NCBI GenBank assembly: GCA_943736015.1
Contig: OX031065.1
Location: forward strand, 44,502,992-44,566,991
Direction: 5' to 3'
Origin: Tridacna crocea
Lineage: Eukaryota; Mollusca; Bivalvia; Cardiida; Cardiidae
Length of the DNA: 64,000 nt
Part shown: piece after piece, positions 39,345 through 49,107 of the stretch
Numbering within the stretch: position 1 is the stretch's first letter
How the letters are laid out: each line of letters begins with the position of its first letter
Made by a program: the position numbers and the translations under genes
The notes under the pieces: model-generated
Told to the model about the DNA's origin: nothing
Seen by the model: only the letters and a program-made list of their open reading frames with translations
The model's database searches: none

Positions 39345-39412
39345 CGTCTTTTCTCTCTCTCTCTCTCTGTTTTAGCTATCACTCACACACACACACATAT
39401 ACATACATGTAC
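39345..39412. repeat. CT and AC microsatellites
   Basis: (CT)n near 39350-39370 followed by (AC)n and ATACATACATGTACATACA. Confidence 0.9.
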
Positions 39413-39469
39413 ATACAAAAGAACACACATTGTAAACTCGATCCTGAATTTCATGAATATCGACGAGTC

Positions 39470-39630
39470 GACGAGCCTTGGCAAGAAGGCAGTTTGAAAA
39501 CATCGAGGGACCAGCATTTTCTCTTTTTCCCACAGTGCTTTATTGAACCATTTCACAGACAAATTCTACCTATAAACCTCGTGTAATATGTGGTTTGCAA
39601 ACGCTTTGCATTTAGACCATTTTAAAGTTT
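39470..39630 (-). mobile_element. PB-A MITE, decayed
   Basis: AAGGCAGTTTGAAAACATCG and CCAGCATTTTCTCTTTTTCC with the left arm deleted; GTGGTTTGCAAACGCTTTGC. Confidence 0.5.
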
Positions 39631-39794
39631 GACTTGTGGATTTAGTCGGTCTGTTTTGTTTTATATCTTGATTGAAGTCTAAAGGGTTTTCAAAAGATTA
39701 TCGAAGATCATCTAACGAATAAACTCCGATCTACAGATCAATTTTCAGCCTTCATTGCATTCACGTAATCAGCAATGGTGCAATTGTTGAAATT

Positions 39795-39990
39795 CTTTCA
39801 CCCTTTACCTCGCAGCAAAATTTTAGACCTATCTAAATTGAAAGCATTTGCAGACGACAATTTCAGAGTGGCCCAAATGAAGCAATTTTTCTTTGATGAG
39901 TCAGAAAGCATTGTGGGAAAAGGAGAAAATGCTGGTTACCAGCATTTTCTCCTTTTCCCACAATGTTTTAAAAGGTTTCTTTCCATGGTC
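39795..39990 (+). mobile_element. PB-A MITE, right end truncated
   Basis: CCCTTTACCTCGCAGCAAAA to a perfect GGTTACC hairpin, then AAAGGTTTCTTTCCATGGTC; the right end is missing. Confidence 0.75.
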
Positions 39991-40084
39991 GGGGTTTATT
40001 CATTAGATGATCTTCGATAACAATAGCTTACTTTGAATACATTGCACGTACATGTATTGAATACAGTCATAAAATGCTACATCT

Positions 40085-40300
40085 ATTGAGATAACCCTTT
40101 TAACGACCTTTGAAAAAATACCCCTTTGAAAGCATTGTTGGAAAAGGAGAAAATGCTGGTAACCAGCATTTTCTCCTTTTTCCACAATGTTTTCTAACCT
40201 TTCAGGAATAAACTCTGTTATTTGAGGCACACTTAAATTGTCGTATGCAAAATGCTTACAATTTGGACCGGTCGAAAACCATGTGTTGTGTGGGAAAGTT
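40085..40300 (-). mobile_element. PB-A MITE
   Basis: Hairpin TTGGAAAAGGAGAAAATGC around GGTAACC, with partner GCATTTTCTCCTTTTTCCAC; right end GTGTTGTGTGGGAAAG. Confidence 0.7.
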
Positions 40301-40580
40301 ATAAACTAGAGATGATTAATAACGGGGCGGTTTGTGTTTGATCACTTCATGTTTCCATATATGACACTTTGGTGGATTCAAGTTTATCCAAGTCTGGGGG
40401 ATTTTAAATCATATTTCTTCTAAGTGGGTAAACCTGTATCCGTGGCATATCAAAGTCAACTTCATCCAATCCCTTTAAAATCCACATAAATCCATTGGGC
40501 TCATTCACTCAATAAGGATCGAAAAATATTTTAGTTTTTCCACGCGATATCTCTGAAAATTATCGGCCAAGATCAGCTGG
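40301..40580. other. Unique stretch
   Basis: No element or ORF recognised. Confidence 0.4.
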
Positions 40581-40775
40581 GCTCGTATTCACGAACCATT
40601 CTTATGAACATTCTTTGTCTTATTCTCCAGTATTTTCTATATTTGTAAGTAACACAACCTCTGATTGGCTAAACCATTAGGTTTAGCCAATCAGAAGTTG
40701 TGTGACTTACAAATTTAGAAAACCTTGGAAAATAAGACTAAGAATATTCTCAAGAATGGTTCGTGAATACGGGCC
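40581..40775. mobile_element. CCAAT-FB fold-back element (copy 2), nearly perfect
   Basis: CTCGTATTCACGAACCATTC with ATGGTTCGTGAATACGGG; centre GATTGGCTAAACC ATTA GGTTTAGCCAATC. The arm word TCACGAACC is mirrored as GGTTCGTGA, unlike TCACCAACC in other copies. Confidence 0.85.
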
Positions 40776-41167
40776 AAGTACACTAAAGTCTTCTCTGTGG
40801 TCTGAATCGCCGAATGTTTGCCCCTGTACAAGATCACAAGTTTAAACTGGATCCATTTGCATTCAGCAAATTACATTATAATTGGCTCTAAAATAGATTT
40901 CGTCTTTGAAAAAATCTGGAAAACATGGTGGAAAATGAGAAAATGCTGGTTACCAACCAAAGCTTTCTCTGTGACCGATACAACACGGGGTTAGTAGTAA
41001 ATGATTCTCTAAAACGGGCCAAAAATTACTCAAAACTAAGACGTTTTTTTAGCCCAACTTTAGAATTAAAGAATTTGTAAATAAAGAAGAGGGGTCTGCC
41101 TATAATGTACATTGACGAAGTGAAATCGACCAAATAAACACCCAAATACAGGATCTTACGCCACCAG
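40776..41167. other. Unique stretch with one PB-A scrap
   Basis: AACATGGTGGAAAATGAGAA and ATGCTGGTTACCAACC near 40920-40960 are an eroded MITE arm; otherwise nothing recognised. Confidence 0.45.
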
Positions 41168-41345
41168 TTCAGTCATTTTTAGTTCAGGGGCCAAGGCGTT
41201 CGATTTGTTATCAGAAAATTCTAGTTCGATCCCCAAGTCACATTAGGCTGACCTTATACAAGGGCACTGCAGAGATTCAACCTAGTCTATGCGCTGCTTT
41301 TATGTGGGGTAGGTCCAAGTGTCAGTACAAGGTAATATGTAAAAA
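41168..41345 (+). mobile_element. tRNA-headed SINE, degenerate
   Basis: TTCAGGGGCCAAGGCGTTCG and CTAGTTCGATCCCCAAGTCA look like A- and B-box regions, followed by TACAAGGGCACTGCAGAGAT, similar in layout to SINE1. Family not assigned. Confidence 0.5.
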
Positions 41346-41391
41346 ATAAAGAGAGCTTTGGCAATTTTTGACCTGGTTTTAAAATTCATAC

Positions 41392-41455
41392 TTCAAAAAC
41401 CTCGTAACTAAAGCTTGCTTCGTGCTGTAGTTACGAGGTTTTTGAGGTAAACCGA
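41392..41455. mobile_element. TAC-FB palindrome (copy 3)
   Basis: CTTCAAAAACCTCGTAAC and partner GTTACGAGGTTTTTGAGG; centre AAAGCTTGCTTCGTGCTGT. Confidence 0.8.
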
Positions 41456-41567
41456 CCATTTTTTTTCCGTCCGACAAACACTTGGTGTGATAATGTAATA
41501 AAATATTGTTATCTTCATAATAATTTAGATTCTTTTAAATTGTATGATTATGATTCAAATGCGTTCA

Positions 41568-41757
41568 GAGCTCCAGATAAGAGGGAGTGATTGTCTTCTA
41601 AATCAATTATTTCTCAAACCCTATGTTGTGGGTACTCATTAGAATCGTCTCGTTGAGACGTTTCTAATGAGTACCCACAACATAGGGTTTGGTACAGAAT
41701 AGTTAATATTTCTAATTCTAAAATCAAAATCACTCCGCCTAGCTGTCGCTCTGCCGT
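41568..41757. mobile_element. ACC-FB fold-back element (copy 2)
   Basis: GAGCTCCAGATAAGAGGGAG at the left with a mutated partner (CACTCCGCCTAGCTGTCGCT). The inner arms AAACCCTATGTTGTGGGTAC and complement pair perfectly around a GTCTCGTTGAGAC centre. Confidence 0.85.
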
Positions 41758-41874
41758 TTAAAAACCCACACTTTTTGCTTTTGGTCCCTCTGGGTTCAAA
41801 ACCAGATAAAGTAAGTTAATCGTTGATACGATTGGCGAAATATGCAGCGTAATGTTGAACAAAAATAAAGCAAT

Positions 41875-42103
41875 TTAACCCTTTACCCCATAAGGCATTT
41901 CTATGGTATCTCTAATTGACCCTAAATAACAGCAAGGATGAAGCCATTTCTTTTGTGTATATGACACCTTTTGATAGCATAGAAAACATTGTGACAAAAG
42001 GTGAAATTGCTAGTCACGAGCAATTTCACCTTTTGCCACAATGTTTTCCAAAGGCTCCTACAAGCAATGCGTAGAAATGAGTATCAATGGAGTAAAGGGT
42101 TAA
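41875..42103 (-). mobile_element. PB-B MITE, intact ends
   Basis: TTAACCCTTTACCCCATAAGG to ATGGAGTAAAGGGTTAA; hairpin GTGACAAAAGGTGAAATTGC around TAGTCACGA with partner GCAATTTCACCTTTTGCCAC. Confidence 0.9.
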
Positions 42104-42345
42104 GATATCCCCATTTTTAGATGCAATCAATATGCCGGATGTACAGATGTAATAAATTGAATAGATAAAGTTGAGTGGACGAAAAATAAATCATAGATGG
42201 TTGTTTGTTCAAAATGGAGTTCCGTCATTTATATCTAGTACGATAAAATTCAATAGATTTACCTGTCTTTGCAACCAAATATTTAACAATATTGTCTGTT
42301 ATACTGTATGCTAAAATCGCCTCCAACTTTAAGCTTCAGTGATGG
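42104..42345. other. Unique stretch
   Basis: Nothing recognised. Confidence 0.4.
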
Positions 42346-42862
42346 TCGGTCTGTTTGTCTGTCTGTCTGTCTGTCTGCCTGCCTGCCCGTTCATGCGTCT
42401 GTCAGTCTGTTTGCCTGCCCGCCTGCCTGATTGCCTGACTGTCTGTCTATCCGTCCTTACGAGCCCGACACTGCGGGGTTAGGGGTAATTGTACATTTAG
42501 TCTCTATGGTGTTCATTCCGTTCATCTGGTAGGTATGGGGTTAGGGTTGTAGATTTAGGGTTTGTGGGGTTTGGGTTAGCTTGTTGGGTTAAATTTGTGG
42601 GTTTGTTTGGGTGTATTGAATAACGAGCAATTTAACCTCACAAGGTCCGTCCGTCCGTCCGCCAGCCCGGTCATGTGTCTGTCTGTCTGCCAGCCTGCCT
42701 GCCTGTCTGTCCATCCGTCCAGCCGCCTGCCCGTTCATGCTTCTGTCTGTAGGTCTGTCTGTCGTCTTCCTATCTGCCTGTTTGTCAGTCTGTCTGTTTG
42801 CCTGTCTGTCTTTTTGTCAGCCTGCCTGGCCGTCCGTCCGTCCGTCCGTCTGTCTGTCTTCC
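42346..42862. repeat. CTGT/CCGT/CCTG tetranucleotide tract
   Basis: Two long impure blocks (42346-42460 and 42640-42862) of (CTGT), (CCTG) and (CCGT). Between them lies a GGGTTAGGGTT-like stretch near 42475-42600. The 130-codon ORF over the second block is a microsatellite translation. Confidence 0.9.
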
Positions 42863-42871
42863 TGCGTAAAT

Positions 42872-43135
42872 TGAGCCACACCTTGTTCGCAAAAAGGGAC
42901 TTGATACATCTCCTCGATGCAGCATACCAACCAAGTCATCACATAATTATGGAACCGTTAAATCCGTTCTGTCCAATAACCGGTTGAATCATGGGGTAGA
43001 ATAGTCCTTGAGGTGCCAAACAAAATCTACCTAAAGCAAAATGTATCGACTCAGGTCAGCCTGCGCGGACAGCGCAGGCTGACCTGGGTCGATACATTTT
43101 GCAGAAGCCCCCTCTTTACGAAGTATGGGTCAATT
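42872..43135. mobile_element. GC-1 hairpin MITE with mirrored stem change
   Basis: GAGCCACACCTTGTTCGCAA at the left, GAAGCCCCCTCTTTACGAAG at the right. The stem reads GCAAAATGTATCGAC and GTCGATACATTTTGC, where other copies have GCAAAAAGTATCGAC and GTCGATACTTTTTGC, so the change is present in both arms. Confidence 0.88.
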
Positions 43136-43375
43136 GTGCTCATTCCCTTAAGCAAAGGGGTGGCCACATCCTGTTCTTTGTTGCATTTCTATTGCATAGT
43201 TAGAATATAAAGTTAATAACGGGTTTATCTGCTGTATGAATAGTTTTCATTTGAATGTACTGAATAAATAAATAAACGTGTTTGCGAGTGTATGGAGTTA
43301 TGATATTGTGTCATAACGAACGGAATTAACTCTTCACTAAACCGCAAAACTTCAGACTCAGCATTTGCAGGAGAT
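43136..43375. other. Unique stretch
   Basis: A PB-A scrap (CTCTTCACTAAACCGCAAAA) near 43328; otherwise nothing. Confidence 0.4.
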
Positions 43376-43607
43376 GAATTAATCGATTACCACACAATCC
43401 CTACTTTTGACGACCCTGAGAAAGAAGCCTTAAGAAAACATTGTGGAAAAAGGAGAAAATGCTGGTAAACCAGCATTTTCTCCTTTTCCCACAATGTTTT
43501 CTTCCCTTCACAAAGCCAATTTCAAAATTTCAGTCACTTTTATTTTGTCGTCTGCAAATGCTTTCAATTTGGACAAACCTAAAATATTGTCGTTTGGTAA
43601 TGAGTTA
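43376..43607 (-). mobile_element. PB-A MITE, well preserved
   Basis: TTAATCGATTACCACACAAT to GTCGTTTGGTAATGAGTTAA; hairpin around GGTAAACC. Confidence 0.88.
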
Positions 43608-43792
43608 AGTGTAGCACAACAAATGATTTCTGACTTGGATTTGATAGAAAAAGAATAAAATGGTGGGAAAAGGATAAAAATGGTGGGTACCAGCATTTTT
43701 CTCCTTTCTCTACAATTTTTTTGTTTTTTCAAATGAAGTCTACTTTCAGAGGCGGTAGAAACTTGGAATTGACTGTGTGATAAAGCGTTAAG
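43608..43792 (+). mobile_element. PB-A MITE, decayed
   Basis: AAAATGGTGGGTACCAGCAT in the hairpin and GACTGTGTGATAAAGCGTTAA at the right end. Confidence 0.6.
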
Positions 43793-44629
43793 TGCCATTT
43801 GAAAATGAAATATATCAGTTTAGCAATGGTTTTTGGATTCTTTGCAAACTCATGTCGTATGTCTCTGATCTCGTATAGCATAACATTTTAAAGGTGGGTA
43901 TTTAGAATTTTTACATCTCACCAAATTCAAAAATATATGTACATCACTGAAATTTACATGAAAAAAACAATACGAATTTCCAATAATTAAGAATCATAAA
44001 ATTACAGATAAAAAAATTTTGATGTTATTCCCTTAAAAGGCTACGTAGCCTCTTAAGCTATTTTTAGATTTCGCGCCAAAAATCAAAATAGCATTGTGGG
44101 AATGTCAAGTGACTAGCACGTGACTAATAACACTTAAATACCTTAACAAAACAAATATGTAATAATCATTTTCCATAATGTCTTCTTCGGACGCTATGTT
44201 TAAACTTTGTCTCTGTATTCCTGTATGTAAATGAGAGAATGGATCATCTAAAAATAGAACGTGTCTCACGTTGGTGTCAATCTGGGCTGTAGTAAATCTC
44301 TAATTTCTCGTGTTGTCGGGTGGTTTTGGACTACTGGGGTTTTATGAACGCAAATTAAAAGGCTTTGGGAGTATAAGGATGATTTTTTTGCATTTTTGTA
44401 AAATTTTCGTCCCAAAATCTGAAGGGCCACCTTTAAAAATTCTTTACTAAACGACGACATTTTAGAGTTGTCCAAAATTGACAAAATAAAATGAGACTGA
44501 ATTATCGGTTTATATCTGATTAAAACCGTTTTCTGGAATATTAGTGGCTATCTTTAAGAACTGAAAAGAAAAAAAAAAACTTCGATACATACTTCGGATG
44601 TACCGCACACTTAAAATCCCTATTTTAAG
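43793..44629. other. Mostly unique stretch
   Basis: No gene found. A PB-A scrap (TTTACTAAACGACGACATTT) lies near 44442-44470. Confidence 0.4.
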
Positions 44630-44632
44630 TTT

Positions 44633-44863
44633 TTAACCCTTTACCAAACGACAAAATTTTAGACTGGTCCAAATTGGAAGCACTTGCAGACGACAAAATA
44701 AACGTAACTCAAAAACTGAAATTTGTTTCCAGCAGGGTTGAAAACATTGTGGGAGAAGGAGAAAATGCTGGATACCAGCATTTTCTCCTTTTCCCACATT
44801 GTTTTCAATAGGCTTTTATCTCAGGGTCGTGAAAACCAGGGATTGTTTGGTATGGGGTTAAGA
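44633..44863 (+). mobile_element. PB-A MITE, well preserved
   Basis: TTAACCCTTTACCAAACGAC to GGGATTGTTTGGTATGGGGTTAA; the hairpin has a GGATACC centre and one outer mismatch. Confidence 0.88.
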
Positions 44864-44939
44864 GATTTTTTTTTTCAATGAAATACATATTATGGAAGTA
44901 TTTATAATGAAAGTTTAACACGTGATGTTAAACAGTGTG

Positions 44940-45345
44940 AAAGAAGTATCAGTGCAATGTTGTTGAAACAAATAAGGACTCATATGAACAATGATAATTA
45001 CTGAGACAATGACAAGTAACGATAAAAACATCGTGATAGGAGCAGATGATAATTCTTTGTAAACCATTACAAGTATACACTCCGTTTGAGCATAACCCAC
45101 ATTCCGTGAACAATGAGTATTCCTGATATGTAACAAAGAAAATTAAAACATTGTGGTAGAAGTAAAGAACAATGTTGTTGGAACCATTACAAGTATACAC
45201 TCCGCTTGAGCATAATCCACATGTTCTTCATTCCGTGAACAATGAGTATTACTGACATGTAACAAGGAAAATTAAAATATTGTGGTAGAAGTAAATGGCA
45301 ATGCTGTTGGAACCGTTACAATTCTATACACCGTGTGAGCACTAT
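44940..45345. repeat. ~130-bp tandem repeat, 3 to 4 units
   Basis: Units share CAATGTTGTTGGAACCATTACAAGTATACAC, in pieces TGTTGTTGGAACCATTACA and AGTATACACTCCGCTTGAGC, ATTCCGTGAACAATGAGTAT and AACATTGTGGTAGAAGTAAA. The last unit (from about 45295) runs into the exon candidate at 45340. Confidence 0.85.
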
Positions 45346-45411
45346 CCACTCGTGCCCATACCGCCGGCCAAACCGAAAAAGAGACGGAAGAGAAGGAGGC
45401 GGCGTAGACTG
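45340..45411 (+). CDS. Possible exon with a very basic stretch (exon d?)
   Basis: A 72-bp open block between CGTGTGAG and a good donor (AGACTG then GTAAGGG). In the phase that would follow exon c it encodes HYPLVPIPPAKPKKRRKRRR then RRRL, a run of basic residues like a nuclear localisation or nucleic-acid-binding tail. Another frame of the same block is acidic (TEKETEEKEAA) but meets a TAG. The acceptor is weak and the first ~15 bp are homologous to the preceding tandem repeat units, so the border is doubtful. Linking it to the exons at 5392, 8614 and 18915 would need a 26-kb intron containing the whole LINE. Low confidence. Confidence 0.3.
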
Positions 45412-45550
45412 GTAAGGGTTTCTATATATACGTATTTTCATATTACATCCTTCGAACGCTAAGTTCAATTTTTTTTTATCGCACACAGTGTAGATTGAGA
45501 TCGGACTGGGATTTTTGCGTACAGTGTAAGTCAGGATCAGACTGCACTGA
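45412..45550. other. Spacer with QH scraps
   Basis: GTGTAGATTGAGATCGGACT and GTCAGGATCAGACTGCACTG are QH hairpin remnants. Confidence 0.5.
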
Positions 45551-45752
45551 ATGCCGTATTAAACAACCATTCTTGAGAATATTCTTTGTCTTATTCTCCA
45601 AGGTTTTCTAAATTTGTAAGTAACGCAACTTCTGATTGGCTTAACCGAATGGTTTAGCCATTCTCCAAGGTTTTCTAAATTTGTGAGTAACATAACTTCT
45701 GATTGGCTAAACCATCCGGTTTAGCCAATCAGAAGTTGTGTTACTTACACAT
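45551..45752. mobile_element. CCAAT-FB fold-back element (copy 3), rearranged
   Basis: The left arm segment TTCTCCAAGGTTTTCTAAAT..GATTGGCT occurs twice in direct order before the centre, and the right arm stops after GTTGTGTTACTTAC. Confidence 0.8.
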
Positions 45753-46230
45753 GGACCTATATACTGTTCGCAATGTTTTGGAATGATCTTGCGAGATTAC
45801 ATTTAAGGTCACGGACAGGAAAAAGTTCATTTCATTGTTTAAACTCTCCAATTGCTGTTACATGTATCTTGTAATGCAGTCTAGTTTTTTTTTCTACACT
45901 TTCAACTATTTTTGGAAAATCTGACCCTTTAACAGCTTTCCATGTCAGAGGCGGATCCAGGATTTCGGGGGGGGGGGGGGGGGGGGGGGTTCATCCCCTG
46001 CTTCCGTCAGTGCATGTCGAATGGTTTATAGGCTACTATACATTGTATATTTGTATACATTGTATATTTGCACGATACTATATAAATCAAACGATACTTA
46101 GATGTAGCGCCCATTTCTACAATTTTAGCCAGCACTTCCGATTTCGGTTTAAATTAAAAATAAGAAACACTTTTACTTATTTATATATTATTACCCGCAT
46201 AATATGATTTATTGATCTGCCTTTTTGAAG
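45753..46230. other. Unique AT-rich stretch with a poly-G run
   Basis: A run of about 23 G lies at 45967-45989 within GCGGATCCAGGATTTC..TTCATCCCCTG, a context often seen at simple-repeat G tracts. No gene recognised. Confidence 0.6.
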
Positions 46231-46330
46231 AACGTGAAAATCGGTATTTTCACTGGTGGTAACAGTGCAAGATCGAAAAAAAAATTATTGCTATTTCTCG
46301 ATATCCTACCGGAAAGCATGAAATAAAATT
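46231..46330 (+). mobile_element. ATG-FB fragment
   Basis: AACGTGAAAATCGGTATTTT and CTCGATATCCTACCGGAAAG match the right part of the element at 59648-59985. Confidence 0.75.
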
Positions 46331-46611
46331 ACATATATATTATTATAATGCGGATTAAAGTGGATTAATTAATTGTTACGACTGGGTCAATAATTTTTAA
46401 TATGAATTTCTTAAAGGTCATTAGTGGAATTATTATAGTAAAGCCTAACATATATTTATATTGAATCATTACACGGTCTGTAGCTAGTCATGTCTTAATC
46501 CGCCATTGCATGGCTGATATCCCGGCGAAAATGATTTCCATTTCTCATTTTCCCGCGATGATTTCAAAAGGCTCCTTCCTCAGGGTCCTAATACGATAGG
46601 GTCGATGGGTA
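46331..46611. other. Unique stretch with MITE scrap
   Basis: TTCTCATTTTCCCGCGATGA near 46535-46600 is a PB-A right-arm scrap. Confidence 0.45.
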
Positions 46612-46828
46612 TCCTTTACCAAACGACAGAATTTTAGACTTGTCCCACACTGAAAGCACATGCAGACGACAAATTCAACGTAACTCAAAATTTGAAATTT
46701 GTTTCCAGCAGGGTAGAAAACATTTTGGGAAAAGGAGAAAATGCTGGTTACCAGCATTTTCTCCTTTTCCCACAATGTTTTCAAAAGGCTTCTATCTTAG
46801 GGTCGTAAAATCCAGGGTTAAAGGGTGA
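46612..46828 (+). mobile_element. PB-A MITE
   Basis: CCTTTACCAAACGACAGAAT to CCAGGGTTAAAGGG; hairpin GGTTACC perfect except ATTTTGGGA in the outer left arm. Confidence 0.8.
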
Positions 46829-47400
46829 AATAAGTGCTAATAGCACTCGACCAGACGTCCTGGTCCCCTGTTTCTTGAAACATATTCAGTATCCATTTTT
46901 TGATAAAGATTATCTCGATGTCTTCTGCTCTTCTCAAATTTGTTTTTTAAAAGAAGTGAGCAAAGTTGTCAGTTGTATGATTGCTGTAAGGAATGTGTTG
47001 TATAACTAACAAATTCTCAGTTACTTTTTGCTTTCCATTTTCAACGTTGCTTTTGATGTTTTCCCTTTGCTATTTGTCAATCTGTTACTCTTCGTTGCTA
47101 ATTGAAATCCAATTCTATACTTTGAAAAAGCCTATACGGCAGCGAACGGAACTTTTCAATGCGCAGATTTCAAATAAAGTTTGAAATAAAAGAAAAAAAT
47201 AGATTTGTATTTCTTTGATAAATGATATCTTTTTTTGATGTAATATTATCTTGTCTATAAAATCGACTGTTTTTTTTAATCATAATGTCTGATCGGTTTC
47301 TAACATGTTTACAGAGAATCAAGTCATCACGTGCAATGAAAAGTTTCAATATTGACAATTTACACACATTTATCCTTATTTACAGTGAAAATCTCATTTA
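46829..47400. other. AT-rich stretch with no recognised element
   Basis: No repeat or splice-bounded ORF seen. Confidence 0.4.
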
Positions 47401-47404
47401 GGCT

Positions 47405-47675
47405 GATTTTCCAGCCATGCTATGAGAAAAGGGGGTTTTCTGCATCTGCAAACAGTATCGACCCATGTCAGCCTACGCAGTCCGCGCAGGCTGACATGGG
47501 TCAAAACCTTTTGCTTTAAGTAAAATTTTATGCATGCTAAAGAACCATTCTACCTCCTGATTCACTTGGTTTTTGGACGAAATGGGTTTTATGGATCCAT
47601 AATTATGTGATGACTTGCTTGGTATAATCCTTCATGGAGATGCTTTAAGCCCCATTTTGCCATAGCATGGTCTTT
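47405..47675. mobile_element. GC-1 hairpin MITE with mirrored stem change
   Basis: AGAAAAGGGGGTTTTCTGCA at the left, GATGCTTTAAGCCCCATTTT at the right. The stem has GACCCATGTCAGCC and GGCTGACATGGGTC, where other copies have CCAGGTCAG/CTGACCTGG. Confidence 0.85.
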
Positions 47676-48020
47676 TTTGGGGTGTATTAAAACCAGTAAT
47701 GTTTACAACAAAATGAAAAAAAAAAAGACAAACCTGAAGAAAAAAATACGACGACGGCGCCCATAGCTGATGCACGTAAATACGAGGGTTGTTCGGAAAG
47801 TTCGTAGAATTTTGTTATATCTCTAGAACTGTTTATCAAATATACATGAAATTTGATATGCATGAATCTTGACTTATCCGTAAGCAATTTTTTATAAAAA
47901 AAAAATAAAAAATCGAATAAAGAAACAAAATATATGGGTTGTCGTAGCAACGTCATCATGGGTACCCGGAGCAGTCCGTAAAATACCTATTTTTGGATTA
48001 CGTCGTTGAAGAAATAAGCT
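47676..48020. other. Possible mariner-type end, unresolved
   Basis: ACGAGGGTTGTTCGGAAAGT at 47781 looks like the kind of terminal repeat seen in mariner/Tc1 elements, but no partner end or transposase is found in the window. Confidence 0.3.
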
Positions 48021-48025
48021 TGAGT

Positions 48026-48310
48026 TCCGTATGTTTGCTCAACGTCAAAAAAGCGCGGAAACGTCAAGCGATAATTTGACAACGTCACGTCATTTCTCGT
48101 GAACACCATCGGTAATATTTTCACTCGTGGCTGTGCCACTCGTGAAAATATAACTGATGGTGTCCACTTGATAAAATAAATTTCGATCGATCTTTCACCG
48201 AAATAAAAAAAAACCAAATATCCTCTATCTAATTTCCGTATGTTTGTTCAACGTCAAAAAAAGCGCGGAAACGTTAAGCGAAAATTCGACAACGTTACGC
48301 CATTTCCTAA
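48026..48310. repeat. Direct ~74-bp repeat flanking an ATG-FB core
   Basis: TCCGTATGTTTGCTCAACGT (48026) and TCCGTATGTTTGTTCAACGT (48236) begin two ~74-bp copies with AAAGCGCGGAAACGT. Between them lies the ATG-FB palindrome (ATTTTCACTCGTGGC and GCCACTCGTGAAAAT) with GATCGATCTTTCACCGAAAT. Confidence 0.75.
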
Positions 48311-48636
48311 AAAATTTCAAAACAATTCGTTTTTGCGAAACAAAATTATAGCGTTTTCGTAATGTATCTGCGGAAGTTGTTACGGAAAAATCATGACAAA
48401 TATACTGAGGCAGCCGTCATTTATCCAGCTGACGAAGTATGGTGGCATTTTTCTGCCACAAAATACGTGATACATGATAGCCGTTGACCATGATTGATTA
48501 AGAAAACTTTCATGCTAAATCGAAGTTTTCTGGACAATGAAAATTTTTCTGAAGAAAAATGTCCCAATAAACTGTTTCATCTCGAAACGTTTTACATTGA
48601 TCATTAATATTTTAACACCAAATTTTTTATTTGTTA
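48311..48636. other. Unique stretch
   Basis: No element recognised; short open frames only. Confidence 0.4.
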
Positions 48637-48719
48637 AAGAAAGTCCATGAAAGCGTGGCTAGAGGTGCTGGCGAAACTGAAATAATGTTGCAAAGAACGT
48701 TTAACAGCGTTAAACACCA
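48637..48719 (+). mobile_element. SINE2 3' fragment
   Basis: AAGTCCATGAAAGCGTGGCT, GAAACTGAAATAATGTTGCA and CAGCGTTAAACACCAGG match the SINE2 3' portion. Confidence 0.65.
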
Positions 48720-48720
48720 G

Positions 48721-49052
48721 GGCCCGTATTCACCAATCACTCTTGAGAACGTTGTTTGTCTTGTTCTCCAGAATCTTCTACATTTGCAAGTAACACAACT
48801 TCTGATTGGCTAAACCGAATGGTTTAGCCAATTATAGAGGTTGTGTTACTTACAAATTTAGACAACCTTGGGGTATAAGACAAATAACGTTCTTATAAGA
48901 ATCGTTGGTGAATACGGGTTCAGAATTACAGAAACACAGTGAACTCTTGGATATACACTAGTACAACTAAGACAAACAACGTTCTTAAGAATCGTTGGTG
49001 GATACGGGCCAAGAATTACAGAAACAAGGTGAACTCTTGGATATACACTGGT
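48721..49052. mobile_element. CCAAT-FB fold-back element (copy 4) plus tandem duplication of its end
   Basis: CCCGTATTCACCAATCACTC to GTTGGTGAATACGGG (48721-48919). The right end with its flank (ACAGTGAACTCTTGGATATA, AAGACAAACAACGTTCTTA) is repeated in tandem to about 49052. Confidence 0.8.
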
Positions 49053-49107
49053 ATAGCAGTGATGTAATATTAATTAGAATACTGTTGAAAAAAAAGACGT
49101 TTCATAC

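Noticed and set aside
42475-42600. GGGTTAGGG-like stretch as interstitial telomere repeat
   Set aside because: Only a few impure units; not a clean (TTAGGG)n array.
42595-42987. 130-codon ORF rich in Ser, Val, Cys and Pro
   Set aside because: Translation of the CTGT/CCGT microsatellite and the start of a GC-1 MITE; no splice sites or family features.
47781-48420. Mariner transposon
   Set aside because: One end-like motif only; no second terminal repeat, no DDE/D-type reading frame.
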